Shown here: positions 18,121-28,872 of the stretch, in pieces
Position numbering within the stretch: the stretch's first letter is position 1
Layout: every line of letters starts with the position of its first letter
Assembly: GCA_018881555.1 (NCBI GenBank)
Contig: JACAXG010000166.1
Coordinates: 2,956 to 66,955, forward strand
Direction: 5' to 3'
Length of the DNA: 64,000 bases
Origin: Amblyornis subalaris
Lineage: Eukaryota > Chordata > Aves > Passeriformes > Ptilonorhynchidae
The notes under the pieces: model-generated
What the model was told of the DNA's origin: nothing
What the model saw: only the letters and a program-made list of their open reading frames with translations
Databases searched by the model: none
Translations under genes and position numbers: made by a program

Positions 18121-21100
18121 ATCGCTGGCACCTGACTCCCCTCTCCCCCAGCACAGGGACCGCGCTCGCTTCCCCAGGAGTGCCATCCCCCCGCAGACCC
18201 CGACAGCCGTCCTGTCCCTTTGTGTGACAGCGCCAAGCCCCAGAGCGACTGTCCCCACCGCCGTGCACCCCCAAAGCCCAGGCGTGTGGTTTCCATCGTT
18301 AATGGAAATAACAAACCAACGCTGGCCCAGCCTGGGTGCCCAGCACATGTCCTCGTGGACCACGAGGGACTGGGGACACGTGTCTGTGCANTGCCAGCCA
18401 TGGGGACAGCGTACCCTGACCCACGGGTGCCCACGCTCCCGCTGCCCCCAGGCTCCCCGGCTGCTGGCATCACCCTTGATCACCGTCCTCAGCTCAGCTC
18501 TCCCGGGCTGTCGGGCACCAGCTAAACATCGGCGCCCTGTCTTTTGCTTTCCAGTGCTGTAACCGTGGGGCTACATGAGCACAGAGATGTGGCACATGCT
18601 GTCACGGGCACAAGGGACTGGCAGCCCCGCAGGGCTGGGGTGAGGATGGGTGGTGGCTTCACCTCCAGTCTCAGGTGAGTCAGGTATCCCCACTGCGAAC
18701 CCTGTCTTGGCGGCCTCAGCACAGGTGCAGTATCGGGGGTGTCACCTTCATGCACATTGTGCTGTGCGACCAGTAAGGCAGTGGCAGAGCTCCTCCTGTC
18801 CTGTCCCGTCCCAGTGACATGTCCCTGTCTCTCCCCTAACACTCCCAATGTGTCATCACTTCCTTCCCAGGCCAGTGAGCAAGTGGGTTTCAGCTCTTCA
18901 AAGGCCCTCGGCTCCAGAGGGCTCCCCAAAAGGAGGGACAAACCCTATGAGGCGCACAAGGGTTGTAAATCCCGGAGATGCTGTACTTGCTGCTGCCGTG
19001 NTGTTGGACGGGTGGGAATTTAATGTGCGTGGGAGGTGGGAATTTAATGTGGACTTGTTTAACTAAGTGATAAAATGTCTTCCTGCTGCCTTTCAGAGGG
19101 ANCTGGCTTCCCTCTTAGCCCATAGGTGACACTAAATCAAGCTAAGCCAGTGGAAAAGCTCCTCCATGTCTGTGCACTGCCTGACACAACTGCCCTCAGG
19201 GACCACAGGGGGCCCAAGGATAAANGAATTACTCCCAAATGTGGCACCTTTCAGCACCCCAGGACAGAAACATGCCTGTCTATTAATACTTAGGGTATAT
19301 AATGCACACTACAAGTTGAATTTAAAATGCTCCTCTTCTAGCAAATAGCTTTTCACTCATGTCCAGTATAACCCCAGGGATTATTTGGAGAGGATACAGT
19401 AATTTTACTTTGAAATTAAAGAATTAATTTGGTATTTATTTTATAAACGAGGCTTAGGTCATGCACAGGTTCAGCCCTGGCTGTGTTCAGTAAGAGCAGA
19501 ATGTTGTTTGGGTGGTGCTGGAGTTCTCCTGCAGGGGTAATGGATGAAGAGAANGTCTTTGACTCGTGTCTCATCCCACTGGTCCTCACTAGGGAGAGCT
19601 GTGCTGCTTCTCTTGCACAGTTTATATGAACAGAGGGAACTCTAGAAGTTCACCAATATGGGTGTTGTATTTGGGGCTTAAAAATTTGTTGCTTATTTTT
19701 CGTTAAGAAGAAAAAAATTGTCACAATGAATCTGCCTGAGATGAGCCTCATGGAAGTATCTGCACTTCCTNGCAGATGCCAAAATCTTAAGATAATTTAC
19801 GCTAATATTTGCCTAAGGGCAGTGGTGGAGGAAGAACGACTTTGTTTTATTTTTCTGTCTCTATACAGCCTACCTGACTTAGAAATTTTTAGTAATTGCT
19901 AAACTCCTGTTAGCTGGGCATTGTTTTATTACAAGTTTTTCAGTGTGTGACCCTCAGCTGGATTCAGCCAGGAACTAGCTCACCTCTGGATGCCGTGTTT
20001 GTAGGTGCTGGGGCACCTGCTCCCTGCAATGCTGCTCTGGGTGCTGGGACTGAGTGCAGCCCTGCAGAGGCNGGAGCAGCTTCTTCGCCCTCCCACCCAA
20101 ATTCCTCTGCTTTCATTACTTTTTTTCCTCACAAGTTCAATGACCGCTGGCCTTTGTCTCGTGGTCTGGCAGAGCCTGGCGCCACACACACCAGAAAGAC
20201 AAAGAAATAGGCTGGCTTGTCTCCCCGAGCCTGGTGTGAAGAGCCCACATTGTGAGGGAGACAGGCAGAGGGCTCAAGTGTTTTGCTCGGCCCTGGGCAC
20301 TGTAAAACCCCTTTGCTCCGTTAAACACATCAGCCCAAAGCTCTGGCAAGGAAGCACTGACCCTGAGGGAAGGAGCCCCAAGATTACACTCTCCTGTTCA
20401 GAGGTCAGGACATGAATTTTAAAATAACAGAAGCAGCTCTTTGGGCAGCACTGAAAGTGCAGCCAGCTCACAGACCCACACCCATGTCCAGAACTCCTGG
20501 ACTGTCACAGGCTGGGTCAGGGACAACGCAGGCCGGGAGAGCACTGTTTGCAAGGATATGAGCTTGGACAAGGATTAGGGAAGGCGTTTGGAGCTGCACA
20601 CTAGCAGAGGCAGGAAAGGGTCAAAGTTTCTGATGCTCCTTCCCACCCTATCAGCAGATCATTCCAGATCATCGCCTGTAAGATACAGAAGTCAGAATGA
20701 TTTGGGGTGAAATTAACAGTAAGAATCATCAGAAAAGAGAAAATCAAGACTGTTCAACTTGAGATCTGTCAAATGCTAATTTTTCTGTTCCAGTTTAAGG
20801 AAAGGTCACTTTCCAGAATGACATCAGAAAATGGTTTAAGGAGCTGAGCTAGGACCTCGTCTCTGACTAGAAATGGTTTGCTTTAATGCATTTCTTGGCT
20901 GAGGACTGAGCTAAGAGATCTACCAGATCAAATTGCTGTCAACAGAGAAAAATGCTGTCTCTTTCCTGCAGATAGACAGCCCCATTTATAGCCAGCTCTT
21001 ACAGGACTGCAAATATCCTTGGGAAAAATCAAATAGTGCAAGATTGCTGACAAACTACCACCACACTAGAAACACCACTACCTAAAAGCGTCCCAGATAG

Positions 21101-22440
21101 TCTCACCAGAGCACAGATAACTGGTGTAGTTTGCAGCGCCATAAATGCAAGAATTTCAGTGGTCAGATAAGTACTTAGAGTCAACATACTCAGGCTTAGT
21201 GCTGGGGAAATTACCTTTTCCCACACCAGTGTTTGCACCTTTTACAAAAGCTTTCATGAGCTGATGTAAGGAAATGATCAATGCAGATGGGTTTCTTTCA
21301 CATCAGTATGTGAAAAAGTTTTTATGTAACATGGTAGGTGTTGTCTCTGTAGACCTGGGGAACACAGGAACTGCCAGAGAATGTGTCTGTCCAGTAACAG
21401 GGTTTAGATTAAAGTGCATTTAATGCTGGTTAATGGTGGCTGCTGGGGCTGGCAGGGGACTTGTGAGCAAGTTTTGTATCAAAACCCCATTTAAAAGTAA
21501 ATAAAGAATTTAATTTTGAGATAAGTATTCAAGGTTTCTTAAAAATAAAGAAATTTGTTTCTAGTGTGAATCAGTATACAAACAATAACCCATCATTTCC
21601 TGAGTTTAGTATGTTGATTTACACTTCCCTTGTCAGAATTCAAGATATTTGCAGTTTCGCTTGTCTCTGATTTTAGACGGATATTTCTCGAACATTTCAA
21701 CATTTGTTCAACAATACTCACAGAAAAATATAAGGCTTATGATCTCACTGACTGCAAAATGTATTCCCACTGATGCTTTCACTCACTCCTATGGTTTGAA
21801 TGGTTTTGCACAAGCAGCATTGGTTTCAATTTGACAAACCATTTTGTTTGGTGAAGCTGAGTGAATTGAAATAACCTTATTCTCCCTGTATGACCTGACT
21901 CTACAATCTTAAAACAGTAGAAAGCAGAAAAAGTTTGCAATATTAATATCATGCTCCTAATGACCTGGGGAAAATGTAGTGAAAAGATCAGATGTACAAG
22001 GAATTGCTATTTTTTGCATACTCACTGTTCAGAGCAGAACAGCACTTCAGCAGCTTTAAGGAAAGCATTCACATCTTTAAAATGCAAGCTTGACTCGCAG
22101 AACATTCTGTGCACTGAAAGACACCCATCTAAAGAACACTGAGTAGGCATTGTATCTTTGAAAAATATGAACAAATAAATGGCACCATAGTACATTTATT
22201 TGTAAGGTGTAACAACTAGGTCTAGGGATAATCGCCAAGTGCTTGTTTACAAAACATTCAATTTACTGCATGCATGTTGAAACGGGCATTTAATGTCACG
22301 ACGTACGTGTCACCTACAAAAACTGGTTGACTGCAACCATGTCCGCTTACCGTCCTCAGAAAACAAGTAAAGCAGGCGGTGTTTGCCCCTCACAAGGGAG
22401 CCTTTCCAGCGGCTCCCACGTGGGCGGCGGGTCCATCCCC
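18121..22440. other. Intergenic region between LSS and S100B
   Basis: About 4.3 kb between two divergently arranged genes. GC content falls from the LSS island into AT-rich DNA. Short open frames (for example 18,522-18,941 and 20,005-20,415) have no recognisable domains or splice-linked partners. The only repeat seen is the 24-base duplication at 19,011-19,051. No exon of MCM3AP or PRMT2 was recognised. Confidence 0.5.
19011..19051. repeat. 17-bp direct repeat, period 24
   Basis: GGTGGGAATTTAATGTG occurs at 19,011-19,027 and again at 19,035-19,051, separated by seven bases. The copies are identical, so the duplication is recent. Confidence 0.9.
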
Positions 22441-22506
22441 GCGGGCAGCGCTGCGCTGCGGGCACAGCGCCCGCCTCGGACACCCCGCCCCGGCTCCCCC
22501 CGCGGG

Positions 22507-22515
22507 CATAAGAAG
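22507..22515 (+). promoter_or_regulatory. S100B: TATA-like element of S100B
   Basis: CATAAGAAG lies in a GC-rich promoter about 70 bases before the predicted exon 1 donor at 22,583/22,584. The spacing suggests a transcription start near 22,540. The motif is not a perfect TATA box, so this is a candidate only. Confidence 0.4.
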
Positions 22516-22537
22516 CCAGCGAGTCCCCCGGGGCGCC

Positions 22538-22583
22538 CGGCCACGCCGCATCGCTGCGCCACAGCCCCGCCGGCAGCAGGGAG
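22538..22583 (+). other. S100B: S100B noncoding exon 1 (approximate start)
   Basis: S100 genes normally have a short untranslated first exon. A good donor, GGGAG followed by GTGAGA, ends it at 22,583. The start is inferred from the TATA-like element. Intron 1 would run to 23,475. Confidence 0.5.
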
Positions 22584-23490
22584 GTGAGAGGGGCCGGGGG
22601 ACGCCGGGCGGGCTGTCCCCGCCTGGTGGGGGGGACGCTGTCGGGGCAGTATCGGCGCTTCGCATCACCTCTGCGGAGCCGGCGGGGAGCTGGAGCGCTC
22701 GTCCGAGCCTTGCGGAAGGGAAGCAGGCGGGGCAGGAGCGTGCAAAGGGCTCTTAGGGTATTTCCTACCTTGCCTGGAAACAGTCTTTCAGTTCGGACGC
22801 TGTGGGATCAGTGTGGGATCAGCTTCAGTGCCTTGTGGCGGAGAAACAGGAGCCAGGTTGCTGGGCAGGAGACATTTACCTGTGGGGTGTGAACGAACCG
22901 AGTGCCAGGCAATCAGGCTTTTTTATCTCCGCAGCTTTTGGGAAGGTGGGTTGGCAGCTCCCCCTTTTTGATCAGTGTCTTTGGTCTGTCCGTTTGTGAA
23001 GTCTGGAGGAAACGCTGCAATCCCAATTGTTATCATTCCCAAGAGGGTCTCCAGATCAAGTGCGGGAGGAGGGAGGTTCGAGAGGTGCTCATTTAGGCCT
23101 GCTGGCACTCTTCAAAATTGGTTCCTGCCCGGTTGCCCTGACTGCTGGGCTGGAGACTGGGCTGCAGGCAAAGGCACAGGTGGGCCTGTGACAGAAGGGA
23201 CAATAAAACCTTTCTGAAGCTCCGGAGCAGAAATGAACCTCTGCCTGCCCCTCTCCTTGTGTTGTGGCTCTGCTCTCCCTGAGAGCCCCTGGTCTCTCGG
23301 GACCTTTTCCCCTGAAGCCAGAGCCGCTGCCAGTGCTTCCCAGCAGAATGCCTTGGGCGCGGGGTCCGACCTTGCTGATCCTTGGGCGGAGCCCCGCAGC
23401 GGCCGTGCTTCCGAAGCAATAAGAATTGCTGGAGCTTGCCCAGGCTGGCGTTCCCACCGTCCCCTCTGACCTCAGGACCACGCCGTGACC

Positions 23491-24256
23491 ATGTCTGAGC
23501 TGGAAAAGGCCATGATCGCCATAATCGATGCCTTCCACCAGTACTCCGGGAAGGAGGGAGACAAGCACAAGCTGAAGAAATCGGAACTGAAGGAGCTCAT
23601 TAACAACGAGCTGACCCATTTCCTCGGCGTAAGTACTGCCCTCCTAACAGCCTGGCTGGGCTCAGGGGGCATCGAGCAGCCACTGCACTCCACTAACTCT
23701 GTCTCCCACGGGAAGCCAGCGCAAGGGAAGGGGATTATTTACACAGCAGGGCGTTAAATTCTTTGCCCCAGTTCTGCAGAGCAGCAGGTGGCACGATGAG
23801 GGCAACAGCCTGCATGGCAGGCTGGGGTGTGGGCTGGCTACTAGGGAAATTTCCTTCCCGGGGAAGGGGGGACAGCCTTACCCTGAGGGGCTCAAGATGT
23901 CCCTTCCCAGCAGCACAGCTGCGATTCCCAGAGGCACAGGGCAGTGCCCCAACACAGACTGGAAACAGCCACAAGCTATTAGGGATGTGTCTGAACAGAG
24001 ATTCAGCCATTACAGCACCCGAGAAACTGGGACATGTTACTGTCTGGGGACGTGTTACTGTCTGGGCCTCGCTCTGGTCCTCCCCAGCTTTGGCTGCCTG
24101 TTTCTATCCCTTCAGGAGATCAAAGACCAGGAGACTGTGGACAAAGTCATGGAGGCACTGGACTGCGACGGGGATGCAGAGTGCGACTTNCAGGAGTTCG
24201 TGGCCTTCATTGCGATGGTCACTGCCGCTTGCCACGAGTTCTTTGAGCATGAGTGA
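23491..24256 (+). CDS. S100B: S100B calcium-binding protein, 92 residues, two coding exons
   Basis: Coding segments 23,491-23,628 (exon 2, which starts at 23,476) and 24,116-24,256 (exon 3), with clean AG/GT borders and phase-0 junction, give exactly 92 residues including Met, the family's usual length. Residues 1-46 hold helix I, the S100-type 14-residue loop with S-G-K-E-G-D-K-H, and helix II. Residues 47-92 hold the canonical EF-hand and the C-terminal helix ending F-F-E-H-E. His16, His26, His86 and Glu90, which bind zinc in mammalian S100B, are present. S100B forms dimers and regulates target proteins in response to calcium, mainly in glia. Unusually, position 6 of the canonical loop is Ala in place of Gly. 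One codon contains N (24,190): Phe or Leu. Confidence 0.97.
24031..24066. repeat. 18-bp tandem duplication in S100B intron 2
   Basis: GACATGTTACTGTCTGGG (24,031-24,048) is followed directly by GACGTGTTACTGTCTGGG (24,049-24,066), one mismatch. It sits about 50 bases before the exon 3 acceptor. Confidence 0.9.
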
Positions 24257-25035
24257 ACTGGCGGGAAGCAGGCGAGCCCCTTCTGCTCATGCTGGAGAGA
24301 GGCAAGGCAGCACCACTCCTCCAGGAAAAGGACTGGGTGTGATTACAGGCTCCTTAGAGTTCAGCTTGTGCTAGACTTAAGCAGCTTATTAAGTCCCGTG
24401 GCTTTGTGAACAGGGAACACCTGCACAGCTCAGGAAAGGCTACTGGCCAGTGCCCACTGGGCTGGATGCAGTGTGTGATTGCCTTGCCTCAAGCTCCTTC
24501 CCTGCTGTTGTAAGCCACGAATGTGCACAAGGCTGGAAGCAAAGGGACACTGTGATCCAAGCTTGCTTGCAAAGGAAAAAGGGAGATTCAAGGGCTGAAA
24601 GAGGTGATGCAGAGGGGCTGGTTATGGAAGCCTGCTGCTGAGCCCACTGGCCTGAATGGGGAGGCTCCCAGTGATTCCTGTGGGCTCTGTGCATTGCATT
24701 AACCCAAGAAGCCCAGCTCCTGTCCCCTCACAGGTGACATTTCTTGGCACATTGAGACACTCTTGGCTTGCAAGGCAAAGTATAACCATCTAAAAGCATA
24801 ACCATCTGACAGCTCAGGCTTTTCTCTTATTGATCAATCCTCCTGCTTTTAGCAGCCTGCAGAACTGGAACCAACAGCATGAGGCTCCTGCACTGGGGTC
24901 AGCTCCTGGGCATGGAATGTGCCTTGGCAAGGCTCAGTCAAAAGGGGAGGGAGATTGGCCCAGTATGACCACAGACCAGGCACAGCCTCCTGAGTGTGTG
25001 GAAATGGCAAGAATAAAATGTTGTTTCGACCTCTG
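24257..25035 (+). other. S100B: S100B 3' UTR
   Basis: Sequence from the S100B stop to shortly after the AATAAA at 25,012-25,017. Length of about 780 bases is reasonable for this gene. It contains no competing gene. Confidence 0.6.
25012..25017 (+). terminator. S100B: Polyadenylation signal of S100B (AATAAA)
   Basis: A plus-strand AATAAA followed within 20 bases by a T- and TG-containing segment (TGTTT...), as expected downstream of a cleavage site. It is the first good signal after the stop codon. Confidence 0.65.
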
Positions 25036-28000
25036 GTGAAAAAAGTGTCCTTTTGTGCCAGGCTGCCCGGCACTGACAGAGGGGAAGGCTGGAGGATTCC
25101 AGTCTGAAGCACTGCTGCAGCTCATGTCCCTGGGTTTCTTGTTGGGCATCGACCCCTCATCTCCTCCCTGGTGTCACTGTGACTGGCCAGACAGCTCAAG
25201 GTTGTCACCAGCACAGTGTTCCACCTGGCTATCCACACTGGCAGGTGTACNTGCAAGGATAAAGGAGCACAAAGCCCCTCTGCAGAATGTGCCTGCTGCT
25301 CCCAGGGTCATCCAGGGGCTTGTAGTGGTGAGCCCTTGCAAAGCCTAAACTAAACCCAGGACAACCTTCCCAAAGCCTGAGCTCCCGCCTTTTCAGTCTG
25401 CACCTGCCATCCAGCCCAGCAGTACCTGTGAGTTGGGCCTTCCTGTCCTGCTACATCAATAGTAACAGATTCACAGCAAAGNTGCTCTCAGATGGCACTG
25501 GTTTTACCTCATTCCACACTTTATAATGATTTCATGCACAAAATGACATCTTTGGACAGGGACCATCTGGCTGTTCTCACCTGCCTGCCCCAAGCTGAGC
25601 AAGGGGACACTCATGCAGAGACAGGCATACATGGGACAGCATCTTGTACTCCACCTTGCACAAAAAGCCATTTTGCCACCCCAGGGCAGTGCTCACTTGT
25701 TGAGAACTTGTTTAGCATCCAAGTTACCTCCACCACAATTTTAACATCTTCCTCAGGTCTTGGTTCACCTGTTTTTAACACTGGTACAGACCTGAGGCAG
25801 TTTTTGAGGACAATGGGTGGGGATACCATCTGTCTCCGTGCCCNCAAGGTTAGGCAATGTAGACAGGACTCTCCTTGACCCTCTGTCAAGCCTGATACTC
25901 GAGTTCAGCAGAGAGGTCTGACGCTTCAGTACATGGGTCTGCCTGTGAGCCACATTTGTCAGTTATACTGTTGACTCCCTATAAAGAGGATTCAAGTGAG
26001 AATTTCCCACCAGGAAGGACACCAACAGTTTCCTACTTAACCAACAGGACTAAACGTGAAACAAAGAAAAGAAAAGTANAGCAACAGGGAGAGCCTGAGA
26101 TGTTTAAAAGAACCAGAGTCACTTCTGAAGTTCCAGAGGGGCAGATTTTGTACATCCACGCTGTATTGTACCTCTGCTGAATCGCATTTTCAGAATTTAA
26201 AATGCTGTCATTACTTTTTCCTCTAGGAGATCAGAATCTGCACTTTTATTCTCTCCCCAGGTAACTTTAGACGTGCATCTGTAAGGGAACTCCCTCCCTG
26301 GATCAGACAAAAGANTACCACGACTATAAGAGCACTTACAGACATCCTCCCCACCCCAAACGTTCGTCCACATAGGATCTAACCTTACCAAGAGTGTTGN
26401 CTGTTGCTCTTAGCACATGTAGAAAACCATATTCTTCATCTTAACTGTTGATGGAAGTGCATCCAGGCTGAATCATTCAATAGCAGAACTCATGCTGACA
26501 GCAAGAAAAAAAATTAATCTTACAAAGAAAACTAATTTCTTTTTCCACACAAATCAGATGCTGACATTTACAGACCCCAAAGAAGGAACACAACCAGCCA
26601 TAGCACTGTCATTCACATTTGGCAGAGAAAAGTGGCAGAAATAAAGACCAATCACGATTTTGCAGCTACCTTTGCCAGGCAAGTTTTAAGGAATGCTAGA
26701 AAAATAGCACTTTTATGTTTTGGTGAGAACAGGGTTAAATAAACCGGAAGTCACTGGAGGAAAAGACAGNGGTGTATATTATTTTAATAACATGTACTGC
26801 AATATAAAAAAAATGGAACTCTGCTATATGGCACTGGCATAACCAAACTGGAAACGAAACCTGGTGTGCCTAGTTCCTCCTAAACAACATGAAAATCCTA
26901 CAAAATCCAAACAGAAACAAAACCTCAAGACTGTAGCAAAAACTCACATTAGGATTGGTCATGAGATGGAATTCTGACTTGGAAAAATTTCATTTGAAAT
27001 ATCTGACCACATAAATATTTAAAGTATATTAACCAGCTGCTTCCTTTTTTCCACTAATAAATTCCTTGGTAACAATTAGCAATAAATAAGGGCATTAAAG
27101 CAACCTCTTAGTACTGTTCCTAAAATGACACAAAGCTTTTAAAATGCTGGTATGAAGTGCTGGCTCACAAAGAACATTGCTGCAATAAAGGCAGCTTCAT
27201 TAATGTTTACAAGGTTATTTAATACTTACTTGCACCCCAGAATAAATCTGAAAAATCCTGCTTCAACAGCATTCCCTCAGTGTGGTGAGGGGCCAGTGAC
27301 AGCAGCAGTTGGTTCAGGAGACAGGGCTTAGAATTCCCTTATTAGTCCGTTTTATATTCCCACAAATCAGGTAAAAAAACCACCAACCAACCAGCCGTCA
27401 TCCTTGTACCTTTACTACACACTGGCATTTCCAATGTCACACTCCTTCAACTTAAAATGAGTTACGGGTTTTTGAATCCCTTCCTCATTAGTTTTGAGAC
27501 AGATGAGTTAAGATGCTTTGGCACTAAAACCCACGGTGCTTCAAACACGTCGCACACAGCACTTTCTGGATACCAGGCACAATGCCTGGCTGGAATTAAC
27601 AGTGAGAAAAACAGCAAAGGCTCCAAGATGCCATTACCTTATTATGTGCAGACACATGCTTTTAAACACAAATCACGTTTTGCAGGATCAATTCCTGCTT
27701 GTTTCCCAAACCTACTGTTGGTACAAATGATTTCTGGAGGTGCCTCACCTCTCTCGCCTTTTCAAACAAAACCTTTGCCTCATTCTGAAAGACTACAACT
27801 TAATTTACTTCCATAAACAGGGATCCTTCTTTAAATCTGAGTAAAAACAGGTGCTTTGGTCAGGAACCCCTAAAAGTCTGGGTTAAAAAATGCAGATGAT
27901 ATGAAAAAACTCCCAGAGCTCCTTTCCAGGATGGAATGTCCTGTAACCACGGAGTGTTCTGCACACTGTGGGCTGACTGTGGGCAGCCTCAGCAGAGTCT

Positions 28001-28300
28001 GACCCATCTGCTGCACCCCAAAGAAGTGTTTGCATTGAACTTTGTGTTAGAGAAAGAAAACCAGTTGGAAACATGCCCTGGAGTAATGCTGGTGCAGCAC
28101 ATCATTTTTCGGGGATAAAAATTAAACCAGACACTACCTCACACGAACCATGTTGCAGAGGGCCAGGAAGTATTATTTTAGGGTTTTTCTACAGCTTCTC
28201 CAACCTGCTGCAGCTGTTGGAAATGATGTAACTTTTTACATTTTTAATTAATGGTTTCATTAAATTTTAGTTGTTTTAATAATTACCAGTATATTAATTA
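25036..28300. other. Intergenic or distal DIP2A 3' region, no gene recognised
   Basis: AT-rich DNA with only short, unsupported open frames. It separates the 3' end of S100B from the convergent 3' end of DIP2A. Several TTTATT words are present, so part of it could belong to a long DIP2A 3' UTR. I cannot place that end. Confidence 0.4.
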
Positions 28301-28309
28301 TAAGCAGTG

Positions 28310-28872
28310 TGTTAGTCTTAAATCACTTGTAGCCAGCATTTAGCAAAGTCATCATAAGTTACTTTTATGGGAACACAGCTTGGGAAAATTACTGAAACTT
28401 TTAAGTTTTGATAAACTAACTCTGATATGCTTCAATGAACAAAGCTTGGGAGAGAAAGATGTATTGTTGAAGTTGGACATCTGGAATGCAGAATTTATGG
28501 ACTACAAGGACGTTTTGCAGAAACCAGAAGAGACTAACAAAGACTCAGTGTATGTGTTGGAAAGTCCCTACTGGAGGAAACAGATAGTAAAAAGACTAAA
28601 AATATGGACTAATTAGCATGAACAGCGAGGAATCAATAACCAATAGAGGACAGAATGCTAATGAATGAAAGAGAATTATGTAATTTAGAACCAATGAACA
28701 ATAATTTCTTTGTTTACTAAAAAATGTATATATAGGTGAAAGTTTTGTATCAGCCTCTGTGTGGAGGCTGGAATTTTGTTGGCCACTCACACACCTCCTG
28801 GCCAGGAATAAAGTCATCCCTCACTCACCAGCCCTACAAAGACAGCATTGGAGGGTCTTCTTTACCCTGACA
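28310..28872 (+). mobile_element. Probable solo LTR (start approximate)
   Basis: In order on the plus strand: CCAAT boxes at 28,640-28,644 and 28,691-28,695, a TATA box TATATATA at 28,727-28,734, and AATAAA at 28,807-28,812. This compact promoter-plus-poly(A) layout is that of a retroviral LTR. The end CTGACA (to 28,872) could pair with TGTTAG at 28,310 with one mismatch. I did not find a matching target-site duplication, so the borders are tentative. No internal retroviral sequence flanks it, which suggests a solo LTR. Confidence 0.55.

Noticed and set aside
18121..22440. Possible hidden exons of MCM3AP or PRMT2, human neighbours of LSS and S100B
   Set aside because: No frame with a recognisable domain or consistent splice borders was seen.
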